NCBI GenBank assembly: GCA_019633425.1 | Contig: WSUB01000073.1 | Location: forward strand, 1-64,000 | Direction of reading: 5' to 3' | DNA: 64,000 bases | Source: Tulasnella sp. 424 | Lineage: Eukaryota > Basidiomycota > Agaricomycetes > Cantharellales > Tulasnellaceae | Notes under the pieces: generated by a model | The model's input: only the letters and a program-made list of their open reading frames with translations | Told to the model about the DNA's origin: nothing | Databases searched by the model: none | Translations under genes and position numbers: made by a program | Part shown: piece by piece, positions 23,416 through 34,452 of the stretch | How the letters are laid out: each line of letters begins with the position of its first letter | How positions within the stretch are numbered: the stretch's first letter is position 1

Positions 23416-26400
23416 CTAGCCCTTATGTCGCGCGAGTTTAGCCTTAGTTGATGCAGTTCGGGAAGGCTTCGTACGCGCTTGCTGTGCGGGTTTATGGTGT
23501 CCGATAAACTGGATTTCATCGTCCGACTCTTCCGTAGGTTCTGGGGGGCCAGGAATACCAGGTGGTAATTTCTGTTGTTGTTTGCCCCCGTCGGTATCCG
23601 AAGTAGGTCCGATAGCTGAATCGAAAGGCGATGGATCATTGGTGATTCCACCCGCGGGTTCATCTCCTTTCTCCGGGTCAGATGGCCCTTCCGAGACCGT
23701 TTCGGCAGGCACCTCGATTACAGAAGACTGCTGCGCGACACCGGCTTTGGCCAATCCCGTCTTGGATTCAGGCTGGTGACTTGTCGCGTCGGGCACTAGT
23801 GGGGATTTCTCGGTTGAGATCGGAACCGCTTCCGAATGAGGTGCCTTCCAGGCCTTCGCCATTTCAATGACCCGGTCCTTCAGCATCGCGCGTTTCTTCT
23901 TGAGCACATCCTTGTCGAAAATCTTATCCCGAAGCGAAGCATCGTCCATCTTCCGAGTCTAAAAGGGGATAAATGCCAGTGAAACGACGCATACCCAATA
24001 TGCCTTGCATATACGCACGTTCAATGTGAGGGTAATGATTTCATCGGCTTTTGCGACAAAGGTCTCGGCAAAGTGCAGCAGATAGACCCCGCAGTCTACA
24101 TGATTCGGTTGGTATGGAACCTGAAGGATACATGTGTTAAAATGGCGCTAAATGCGGGACTTGAAATGCGATATCCACCTTTACATATTTTCCACTGGCT
24201 GCCGCTGCCTTGGGTATTTTTTCCTTCCGCTTATGCTCGGCCTCAAGAGAAAGCCATTCCCGCAAGGTATTGAAGACGGATGGGTGTTTACTGCCAAGCG
24301 AGTCCAGGATGAATATATGCGTCCTGATAAAGCCCGTTAGGTCATGCGAGGAGATGCCTGCGTAATGCACGCACTGCTCTCCTTGGCCCATCGATTGAGG
24401 TTCAGGACCCGTAAGCTTGGTGCCGTCATCAACGAGCCTAGGATCCCCGTCCAAAGAGATGTCATCGCTCGAAGTGTCAGCTCGGAGGGAAACTCCCTCG
24501 GCTATCTGGGTTAAATCGGGAGGACGGGGAGGACGGGGTACACCGTGGTTCGGTTCTTCGTCTGGAGAAGCGTAATCGAGAAGTCCCCGAGGACCTTCAG
24601 CGTCTGGAGTTCGGAAAGAGGCTTCGGCGCTAGGATGCTCGGGGAAACGTGATGACATCTCCACATCACCTTCGTCATCAGCAGCGACGCCCTCCTCCAA
24701 CTCATCAACATCCATATTGGTGAGAGGTTCAGCGACCGAAGGAGAAGAGGGTCCTCTGGCTTCAGTCGGGCTTTTCAATGCATCATTGCCCCCGAGCAAT
24801 TCTTGATCCACCTCCATTGAGTCCTCAACATCCGTGTTTGGGACGGATGCTGCCTCCATCTCCGGTGGGGGTGATGGAGAAGCGGATTTAACCGGCCGTG
24901 ACCGAGTCTGAATAGCTTGCTTCAGTGATGCCCTTGTCATTGGTGATGTCGCAGGGGCTTGGGGTTGTGTGACTGGGTAGAGGGAAGCCCCCGGTCGGTA
25001 TATTACAGCCAGATACCAGTGAAGACTATCCAGGTTAGAATTTCAGCCTCAAGTGTTAGTAACCGTGATTTACAAGACTCACTTTTCATTGATCGGCACG
25101 ACGATAAACTTTTTCTTGAAAATATCCACCTTAGCGGTCCACTTTTGAACGCTTGAATATCCCTCAAGTTTCCTGTATACTTCGTAATGAGATCGGCATC
25201 GCGTAGACACCAAGTAAATGGGCGAACCTATTACTAAGCTTCTTATAGAAAAAGGAGTTGAATACCCAAATATCGTCTGCCAGGCGGGGATCCTTTTCTT
25301 TCAAGTCGTTTTGCCAAAGCCTTCCAGTGTCAAATTGTGGTTAGAAAACGAGGGGAGTAGAATAAGGAGGCTCGAAAAGCAGCTCACTTTAGTCCGAATT
25401 CGATCAGTGTATCGTTCAGGAATTCGTCGGGTTCGAGTCTGCACAGGTCACCACGGGTTATATTGACTGGCGGGTAGGAAAACAAACTAATTTACGACGT
25501 CAGTCGGAGACGATGATCAAGATGCTAAAGAGACCACATACAGCTCATTGTCGTTGACATTTACAGCAGGCGCCGCCGCTCGTTGACGTCTCGAGCGTCG
25601 AAGCTCGGCACCGTCTTCCCTTGTTGTAGACGATATTCCGTCGCTTTCCGCTCTCGACTTTGCCTCGTCGCTATCCGTCGATCGGTCCTCCATTCTAGAT
25701 CTAGCCGCTCTATCGCGAAGGCGGAGAGGTGCTGGTTTCGCGCTTTCGGATGGCGTCTTGGAACCTTTGGGGGCACTGGCTCCAGCCTGCAGTTGTACCC
25801 CTGTTCCAAACTCCAGTGCGGATGAGGCGAGGGCGTTTTCGTCTTCAGTAGCAAAGGGCTCCATCTGCAGGCGCGCTGATTCGAGCACAGCTACTGAGCC
25901 ACTCTGGCTGTTGAAACCACATCAGTCAAAATTTGCAGCGTCACGGTTTGAGATCAGACTTACTCCACCTCCCGGGTCCCGAGCCCCGGGGTGCTTCGTA
26001 ATCGAGCCTTCATGCGACCATACCCTTGATCATTCCATCCTTCATGGTCGAGGTCGAATTCTATGACGAATTTATCGTTCTCTGTGTAGTAAAGACCGAG
26101 CCCAGTCAAAAATAGGGGGAAAAAAGATTTTGGCAACCGTCCTTCTTCTCACCTTCTTGCAGGCCCAGTTTGTCCCGAATCTCGTCCTGGAGTCGGAAGG
26201 ACAGGATGGTCGGGATAACTCCCAGAGTTTTGGAACACTACAACAAGCTCAATAATTAATTCCGAGATCCGGTAGAAAACATTCGTACCTCGACATCCCG
26301 CAGGTCCGTCCACAGGAACGTATATCGATCTGCTTTGCCTAATCGGCGACTGATTGGGAACGAAGCAGCTTCCAGTCTCGCCTGATCCGTGATATACAGG

Positions 26401-27720
26401 GAGTTTGGGCTCCATTGAAGAAAGTATTGTTGCGAAGGGGTATCTGACATCGACTCGAACGCCTTTCCACAGCAGTACATCTTCTTGATCGGAAGGAGCG
26501 AGTCTGGATCAGCTTTAGACTTTCGAGACGCCGACACGGGTTTCCCCCGCGCCTTAATAGCACTCGAAGTTGCAGAGCTATTTGACGTAGGGTTCTGCCC
26601 CTGAGAGTTAGCTGAATCCCAAAGTCGGTGCTGAAGGACCTGTCAGACGTACAGTGGAATCTTCCCTTGTACCCATAGACCTCGAAAGTTTCTGCTGTGA
26701 ACGGAAGCCAGATGCAGCTGGACCGCGAGATCCAGATTGAGGAACAGGAATTGGTGTTTTGGTTGAGCTGTGTTGACCGTACACTGGGAGCGGAGCGGAC
26801 GATGGGGGAGCTGTGGATTTTGAGAACGTTTCCCATATCTGCCGCATATCTTTAACCTTGCCGGAAGGCACGGATGGAGAAAGAGCCTCTGATATTGCAT
26901 GCCTTCTGAATCCATTACGCCCTACAGTGGGTGGATGCATTGGAATCCCGTCAAGTTCGTCGAGTTCTTCCTTCTCGTGATCCGAGTCCTCTATCGGGTC
27001 CTCCTCTGCACCTCCTTTGGAAGACTTGGTTTTGGAAACCGATGACGTGGAGTGGATGGCGTTCGGAATTTGTGCCACATCTTCTACGTTCTCATCAATA
27101 GGAATAGCATGCTCTATCGACGTGCCCGGAGTCCCCGTTCCCCCTCCCTTGCCTTCGATCCCATTTGGAACCGAATTAACCTGCACGGCCTTCTCGACAG
27201 GAATAAGGGACTGCCGGACGGCTGAGATCCCTTCCCATGCATCAGTACCTTCCTCATCGAAGCTGTCTGTCGATATGACGCGCCGCGGGAAGTAATGTTT
27301 GAGAGTGGAGACCCTCTTCTCTTGCTTCCAAGGAACGGCCTGGAGTTGTCCTTCTACTTTCGAAGGCCCCTCCAGACGCTGCTGTACATCCGGCGAAATA
27401 TCTGAGCTTCTCGACTGTGATCGGCAAAAAGGATCGTCGAAGTCTTCTCCGCTTGCGGCTGTAGGATCCTCTAAAGCGACTTCCTCCGCCTGGCGAGCCC
27501 GCTCCTCCCGATAGCGAAGTGTTCCGGGTCCGGGTCCGCTGATGGCGTTATTAGGCGAGAGTTCCTCGATCTCGTCCGACTCTGAAGCCGAAGCGGCTAC
27601 GAATGCTTCATCCGAGACTTTTCTTGTCTTCCTGGGCCGTGGCGATGCGGAGGAACTAGCTCGGCGGTCCATCCCTCCGCGTCGCTTGCCATTCGAAGGA
27701 CCAGGCACGAACCCAGACAT
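23416..27720 (-). CDS. Ulp1-family SUMO protease, Ulp2/SENP6-7-like
   Basis: Eleven exons on the minus strand (27720-26653, 26600-26289, 26237-26153, 26081-25964, 25907-25542, 25486-25388, 25320-25228, 25172-25083, 25025-24161, 24120-24019, 23958-23416) give 1246 residues with all phases consistent. Order: a disordered Ser/Pro-rich N terminus (1-390); a PH-like region typical of fungal Ulp2 proteins (MYCCGKAFE...TFLWTDLRDVE and FVIEFDLDHEGW, about 397-510); a basic low-complexity linker; then the C48 protease domain from about 650 (EPDEFLNDTLIEFGLK, VFNSFFYKKL, KKKFIVVPINE). Catalytic residues: His about 746 in LHWYLAVIY, Asp about 985 in FILDSLGSKH, Cys about 1042 in HVDCGVYLLHF. An acidic insert of about 220 residues splits the domain between His and Asp, as in SENP6/7. 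DDEIQFIG near the C terminus could be a SUMO-interacting motif. It would remove SUMO chains, probably in the nucleus. The start is the first ATG; the frame is open further up without one. Confidence 0.93.
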
Positions 27721-28474
27721 GGGTGGAGTCTGGTTAGACGACGCGGATATTCCAGCTGGATGAGCTCGTCTCCCTCGCACGAAATTCGAGCTAGTTTTGG
27801 CAAGTTGACTGGAGAACTTGCAAAGTTGATCCGAGAGTGAGCGACTGGCCTTACAGGCTAACCCCTCTATTCAGGGCACTTACAGGGTTAAGTTGCTTCC
27901 TAGTTATTCATATGCCGTGGCACGTTCGCGGGGTAGTTTTGTAAAGACGCGGACCTTGTGAATACCAGCGCTGGGCGTCACCAGAAATCAAGAAAACGAC
28001 TGCTTACCGTGATTTGTCCGACTTGCCAGGGCGGTTTGCAGATTCAACCCCGTGCAATGCGCCTATTGAGTTTCTGTCCTGCTTGAGATTCATCAAATGG
28101 ACAGTTCAGCATCCAGCAAAGCCTGGTAAGTGGGCGGGAAGTCGACGGTTGAGATTCTAACCACCACAGCGGGTCTCACGGACAAAGACTCCGCTTCAAG
28201 TCGCCGCGCACAAATCCCCCTTTCTCTAATTAAACATTACAGGCGTATGCGCAGGATCATCGATATCAGAAAGATCGTGGAAGCTGTTTGACATTTTTTC
28301 GTACACTATTTCTACTATAGACGAGAATGAGGTGTCCACACGTTTGCCGCACCTCAATCAACGCACGAACGACGTTGCCGAAATATCTGAACAAACGTGC
28401 CAGCAAGCAACACCGTTCACATTTGACATCGTCCGACGGGAATATATATTTATGTGATATCACATTCACGAGTA
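27721..28474. other. Intergenic, ULP promoter side
   Basis: Promoter side of the ULP gene and 3' side of the CBM1 gene. An open frame at 28266-28469 on the minus strand has no support. Nothing else recognised. Confidence 0.55.
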
Positions 28475-29810
28475 TCAGATTCTAGGGACAGCAGTAGCGC
28501 CGTTATAGCTGCGGGGGAACATGTCAGGAGGAGAACTAGATCGCGAAGGAATAACTTACTAATGGATGGTCTGGTCAGCACAGCCGGCTGGTGTTTGGTA
28601 CATGTAGTTCCCTGAAAGCGGGTGGTTAGCATTTTGGTCCATGACTGAATGAAATGAGCGAGTACCAAGGTTGATATAGAGATCTGGTCCGACAGCTGCG
28701 TCCGTGCAGGCCAGCCAAGCGGCGTTGTTTGGGCGGGTGATTCCAGAGACGGTCCAGGTAAGCGCATCCCCCGACCATGCGAATGTGCCGTATGTATTGG
28801 GTGTCGACGCAAACTTCGTCTTGAGTTTCATCACGCTGCTGTCCGGGCGAGGCTCGACTTGCATGTAAAGGACACCTGCCAGTAGAAAAATTCGTCATTA
28901 GATGGAGCCAGATCATCGATTCACTATAGCTCCACGTACTTCCACCAGGAAGATAGTGTTGTAGCTGCCCACTGACGATCTTGAACTGGGCGGCCGTCGT
29001 ATAATCTCCGAGAATTGCGTCACCTGGAGCGTAACTGACATCGGACCTGAGATACTTGTGGAAGTTTGGCGCGGCCTAGGCCAATGAGAGCTTAGTTTTA
29101 GTTTCGTTCTTAGTGCCGAACCGAAGAAGTAGAGTTTCATACCACGGCACGAATCCAGAGCCAGTCTCCAACCAGTGTCTGGATTGGTTGCGATGCTACG
29201 CAATAGGACGTCAAAACGGCTCAGCCTGGTATTGATGAGGACTCGAGTATCTTACAGGTGGAAGTCGTGCTTGCCCCCGATTTAGTAGTCGTTGATGTAT
29301 CCACGATGCGCGAAGTGGTAGTTGTCTACGGTTAGGAGAGCCATTATTTAGGTATTTGAACACATGGAAATTCAAAATTTAAGGTGACTCACAGTCGTGG
29401 TTGCCTTTGATGTCGTGGTGCTAGTCCCTTGGAGACATTGGCTATGTAGCTCTGGGTTAGTTGGTCGCAAGTTTAAAAAGAGAAGAGGAGACAGACCTAT
29501 ACCACGCGTCTAGCGTGTTAAAAAAAGGGGAGGAAGTGATGATGAGTAAGAAACCAAACTCATGGAACGATCGGCTTTCCGATTCAACTTACTGGAGTAG
29601 ACGCATGTCCAACCATCAACGCAGGTTGTAGAACCAGCCCAACCTTGTCCACCACACTGGTTTTGAGACATAGTCCAACAATAAGCATAATAGATAGGAT
29701 GGATGGGCTGATGATCAGAAGCGCACCTGCCCCCATGGTCCGCTCTGGGCTTCGACCCCAGCGAACAGGACAGCGCCGAGTGCAAGGACTGTGAGAGAAG
29801 ATGAAACCAT
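28475..29810 (-). CDS. Secreted CBM1 cellulose-binding protein with an uncharacterised C-terminal domain
   Basis: Nine exons (29810-29727, 29656-29593, 29451-29393, 29325-29256, 29195-29143, 29075-28940, 28875-28666, 28611-28560, 28508-28475) encode 253 residues. A signal peptide (MVSSSLTVLALGAVLFAGVEA) is followed at once by a CBM1 (GPWGQCGGQGWAG, then CVDGWTC and SQCL), with the four expected cysteines. In this model the usual Tyr-Tyr before SQCL reads Leu-His, so one of the three flat-surface aromatics is missing. A Thr/Ser linker comes next, then a domain of about 165 residues (GDWLWIRAVAAPNFHKYL, NTYGTFAWSGDALTW, GCADQTIHYY). The last part resembles secreted CBM1 proteins known from Agaricomycetes with no assigned enzyme activity; I see no glycosidase or LPMO motif. 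It likely binds cellulose outside the cell. Confidence 0.88.
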
Positions 29811-30679
29811 GATTTCTTACTCGTTCTTCTCTGTAGCTTGAGAAAGTCTGGGTGATTTTATATGTGCGCAACAGTTGGCTTGGCATCCTTGGCATGAACG
29901 TCCTGTTCTCCGAGCAGCTTCCGATATTCGAAATCAAGAGGCACCGAAATCCCGAGAATACGGGCTGCCGTCAGTTAAGGATCAATAGGATGGCCAGCCT
30001 AATATCATCAGCTGAGCAGACCTACCTTCTGTTTCATTCTTGCTTCATGCAATTAGAGGACAGCATGTCAAAGGAAACCAGTGAAGGGTGAGGTGGTAGA
30101 AGACCCCGGTTTCTACTCGCAAAAACGCAAACCTCCTCGATAACAAAAAAATCCAACCGTCTCTTCCATGTAACACATCTAAGCATAGGTGATTTCATGG
30201 CAAAATCACCGATTTGGAACATAGTTCCAATCGTGCTGTCGCATCTTGCGCGGAGATGGCGCTGTGCTGTACGAGTTGGTAGACGTTTCAGCGTGATGCA
30301 GTCACAATGGGAATTCGTTTAGCAGAGACCTCAGCCTTTCAAATCGTCTCCGTCTATGGCTACGAACTGGTGGTATCGGGATTCGATTGCTAGCCGAAGG
30401 CAAAAAGCTGCCGCATCTACGTCCCACGGTTGATGTGATCTTACAGAGCGACGATCCCAAAGCCACTCGGCACGATTAAGCCCAGTGCATCCTTCAAAGT
30501 CTCTCGCTGCTTCCGAATCAGAGGTCGTGCTGTGAATCGTTCTGTGTTACGTCGCTCCGTCCCAATCCCCCAGCAAGCTCGGCGGAGCTACAGTATCTCC
30601 GAGTCCCGGCCGTTGCGATCACAAACAAACAAAAGACCTGTCCTAACCACCAGACTCTACGCTATTCACGGGACTCCAG
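29811..30679. other. Intergenic between divergent genes
   Basis: Shared upstream region of the CBM1 gene (minus) and the F-box gene (plus). Short open frames at 29852-30222 and 30532-30777 lack support. No clear promoter element identified. Confidence 0.55.
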
Positions 30680-32380
30680 ATGGTAGCCGTCATCAACTTT
30701 GCTACTTCGTTCATATCCGTGGTATCCTCTCGTCTTACTCAGCTTCTCCGCGCCAGGTCGCCCAAGTCATTCTCTGACCTCCCTGACGACGTTCTGCTTC
30801 AAGTATTCTTGAATCTGGACTTCTCCGAAATTATTGCTCTGAGACAAGTTGAGTGTCCCGTTTTCAAGTCATCCATTTGTCTTCGGTGATGCTAACAGAT
30901 TTGGGTTATTAGACATGTTGGCGGTGCTGTCGGGTTTCAAAAACCTTCGCGGTCTGGTTGGACGCGTTTTACTGGATCACCAACGATAAAGACAACTGGA
31001 GGCTTTCATGGATAGACTCTTTACCCTCCCGCTCAGCAGAAGAGATGGAAAGGCTCGTGACCCGGATGGTACGCTTCGAGCGAACCTGGAACTCGCCAAA
31101 GGCGGTTGGCTTCAAATCTGTGCCCACACCGGGAGGTTACACCGAAGTTTTTCTTCCTGGCGGTCGCTGGCTTTTTTGCCCTACCGCCGACAATACAGGA
31201 CGTCTCTTGTACTACGACCTCGATGCACCGGAAATCACAGCTCAAACACTATTTCAGCGGCGGCGGCCCGTGCAAGACGTGTGGGCAATGACCTTTTCGA
31301 CGGATTTGAAGCTAGGATGTACAGAGTTCCATTTAGCTATGGAGTTTGGCCCAGCAAGTAAGCACAGGATAGTAGTGGCTGCCATCATATTTTCTCAAAC
31401 TCTCCCATTAGATCGAGCATCGTCTTCCGAGCGCGTTCCTCGAGATATGACTATCTGGAAAGTTATATTAAACCCAAACGGTGGACTCTCGGCGGAGACC
31501 CTTCACTCGTTTCGGGTATTCCGTCCGGGTCCGATTCACAGATCACTCTCTTTGGTGAAGAATACTCTGCTCAGACTATCGTTCGACGCGGAAAGCAGGC
31601 CTGTATTCACTTACCACAAGTGGGGTGAAGGGGACGGAGGTTTGGTCAAACATTTTATTCTCCTTCCCCAAGCAGCAGACTTGGTGAGCATCGTATTTCT
31701 TTTTGTATAAGCATGCTAAATGAATGCTTTTTTAGCCCAAAGCAGGGGTCTTATTGCTCCCTGACGGTCGTATTTTCGCTATGTTCTTGGACCGTATCGA
31801 ACTCTACGCCCCCGCCGAACGCGCTTGGCACGATTCGCTTATCGTCCCGGAGGACATCCCCATGACGGCGCCCCAATGGACTTTCCGGTACAAGCCAATG
31901 ATTCCCATATCCTTAGGGCAGAACGTCTCCCGACTCATATACGACCGCAGCCGGAGCTCGGCTATGTTCTCGATCCACAACAACGAGTCGATCATCAACG
32001 TTCAGATTTCCCTCCATGAAGGCTCTATCCCGGACGTTTGGGTTGCCCATCTGGAGCAGATGGACCAGACAGATTTTATGAGCGTTGGAATGGGCCGCGC
32101 AATTCGAAACACGCGACGAAAGAAGGAAGCGGTGTTCATAACGTTCGGTCAAAAGAGCACCCTATCCTCTCTTCGCTCGTTCGCAGGCATCATAGCCAAG
32201 CCCCTGAACCCAGTAGACCCTTGCTTAATTGCCGAAAGCAAGTTTCATGCCTTTCTTCCTTCGAACTCAGGTGCTTGGGAGCTAGACGAGTGGTCGGGAC
32301 GTATTCGGTGTGATCTTGACGACGCACCTGAAACCGGTCTGGGACGACGGGTTCGTTTTATACTTTATCTAGCACATTAA
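30680..32380 (+). CDS. F-box protein
   Basis: Exon 1 (30680-30847), exon 2 (30913-31683) and exon 3 (31736-32380) join in phase. An F-box sits near the N terminus, about residues 29-75: FSDLPDDVLLQVFLNLDF, then ALRQ across the first intron to TCWRCCRVSKTFAVWLDAFYW. The remaining 450 residues contain blocks such as GRWLFCPTADNTGRLLYYDL that are seen in large Agaricomycete F-box families and may form a beta-propeller-like substrate domain; no named repeat was found. A consensus-like intron of 54 nt (31358-31411, GTAAGC...TTAG) is a multiple of three, so the protein is 509 residues if it is spliced and 527 if not. The role would be substrate choice for an SCF ubiquitin ligase through Skp1. Confidence 0.85.
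31358..31411 (+). other. Probable 54-nt intron of length divisible by three in the F-box gene
   Basis: GTAAGC donor, TTAG acceptor and a typical length for this genome, but the frame stays open if it is retained. Splicing would change the local sequence to an Asn at the junction. Confidence 0.6.
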
Positions 32381-33174
32381 TTTTACACATTATTTTTGCG
32401 ACTGACTGGAGTCTGTTTCGAGATCAAGTCACGATCCGCACAAGTCTGTAATGCAATGCCGTATGCGTTTAGATTAATTTTCCATGATGATCAGGAGAAA
32501 TCCCTTACCCATTGTAACAGCATTTCCAAAACAAACTTGAGTCCCTCTTTGGTCTTTTTCTTCTTGTCTTCTGTGTAGTGACACTCCGGAACGGAGTTGA
32601 CATCCTTCAGAAATCCGAAAATCCACTGGAAACCGTTGGTTAATACAAATGGAATAGTCCTTCACAAGTTGGGAGCTTTCAGAGTGTTTCTACATGTTTG
32701 AGTTTAGGGGACAAGCACAGTGGAGGACCATCACTGGGTACAGTCTGTTTAGCGGGCATTTGGAATCCGGTCACATTTAAAGCTTACAAGACCAGGGCCT
32801 CTGCCAGTGCAACAACTTGTGGGAGAGAAATAGAATAAATATCCGGAACGAGAAACGTTTACAATCGTTAACAGATAAATAGAAAAGGTGAATAAGATAC
32901 CGATGGAGACTCGACAGAATACAAAAAAGGCGGAAGAGACAGGTTCTGCGAGTATATCGAGGATAACTAGGAGAAGGGGGAAAAAACCGAGTCGATGATG
33001 CGAAACCACACGAAGAAACAAGCCTATGAAGATGAAATTAGAGGGAAAACCAAAGCAAGTAACGAAAAGGGTCGAAACAGGAAAACAAGGCAGAAAACCA
33101 AGTCTGGGGAAGGGTATATAAGACGAGCTGAAAGTTTAAGCAAAGCTATAGAAAGGCGCAGACAGAGTCGGCAG
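32381..33174. other. Intergenic between converging genes
   Basis: 3' flanks of the F-box gene (plus) and the coiled-coil gene (minus). 32870-33170 is A-rich on the plus strand. No gene recognised. Confidence 0.55.
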
Positions 33175-34452
33175 TCAGACGCCGTGACGAAGAGGTATCC
33201 GAGGAAGCTGCACAAACCTTTTGGGGCGGGTAGCTCCGTTCTTGAACCACTGCGTTGGAGCTGGTGGCCTCGATAGTGCCCTGGGGGGTTCGTCAGAGAC
33301 CCGCTCTGAACCACCATACCCATCGTCCGACCGGTCGAAGGCTTGATAGGCTGCTGTTGCCAGCTCCTGGTTGTGCTTCAGCTCCGTTCTTTCTTTCGAG
33401 TTGGGACCCCGTTTCGCCGCCGCGCAGACCAACTTCAGGAACGGAGCAACGCAGAATGTCTGCGGGTATTGTTGGTCGTCGGGATGGACGATGCCGAGCC
33501 GGACCAGCGACTCTTGGAGCGGTTCGAAGTCGAGCAGGTTGGTTGTGGTTTGCAAGTTGAGCAGAGCAGCTTGCAATTCGGCGTTCCTTTGCTGCATATC
33601 AGAGCAGACTTCAAGTCTTGCTCTTTCCGCTTGCCGATGTAGCTTCCGTTCCTTGATGATCGCCTCCTCCGTCTTCGCATGACTCGCAATCTCCTCCGCC
33701 AGTTGGTCTTCAGCGAGCTTTCTGGCCGCCTTCTCGGCGTCGCGTTCCTTGGCGAAAGTGTTCATTCCAGGGAATATCTTGTTTTCGAATAGCGCGTTGG
33801 TTTCGCTAAGTTGCCGAGCATTGTCCCGCTCGAGTTGCGAGACGGTTGATTCGAGATAGGCTATCCGCTTGAAGACCGCGGCGGGGTCGGTGGTGGGGAG
33901 GGTGGCGGGGAGTGGAGATTTAGGTACGAAAGGGGCTGGCGGCGAACTCGAGTAGGATGGGGTAGTTGAGGCCGATCGTGGTACCGTGAGTTGAGCAGGA
34001 TGGGTGGTAGAGAGAGTTGAGTGGGGGAGGTAAGACGGCGTCGAACCGGTCGACGGCCTTGCAGAGGTGGAGAGGGTCGGGCCTTCATGCGTTGTTGGCA
34101 AAGGGCGCTAAACGACGAGTGGAAGGGGTTGGTGAGCCGAAGACAAGTTAGAGACAATCGAACCGCCTCGTCACAAACCTGAAGAGCCACTGGAGGTATA
34201 TTATTCACTTGAGGGTGATGATATTGTACTTCGACCTGCCTCAAGAGCATTAGCATCGTGACTTGAAACGGTTCAAACGACCAGACAGATCACCTTTGGC
34301 TGAGGACGAGATAAGCGGAGTACCCGAAGCAGATTCTGGAGCCTCGAGGGCTTCTTCGATGGAGTTGGAGTGGTATGGGCGGCATGGGCGGGTTCGGGGA
34401 AACGCGCAGCGACCTTGGCGGCGGGGAAGCTTGGCAAACGGTTGAAGAACAT
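33175..34452 (-). CDS. Coiled-coil protein, unrecognised family
   Basis: Exons 34452-34294, 34235-34179 and 34107-33175 join to 382 residues in one frame; the competing frame of exon 1 hits a stop after splicing, which supports this choice. The N-terminal 60 residues are basic (LQNLLRVLRLSRPQPK). A Ser/Thr/Pro-rich stretch follows (about 80-150), then a long heptad-rich coiled coil (about 150-265; RIAYLESTVSQLERDN, KAARKLAEDQLAEEIA, MQQRNAELQAALLNL) and a loosely charged C terminus ending RPKRFVQLPRIPL. No catalytic motif or known family was recognised. A structural or adaptor role is possible but is inference. Confidence 0.7.
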
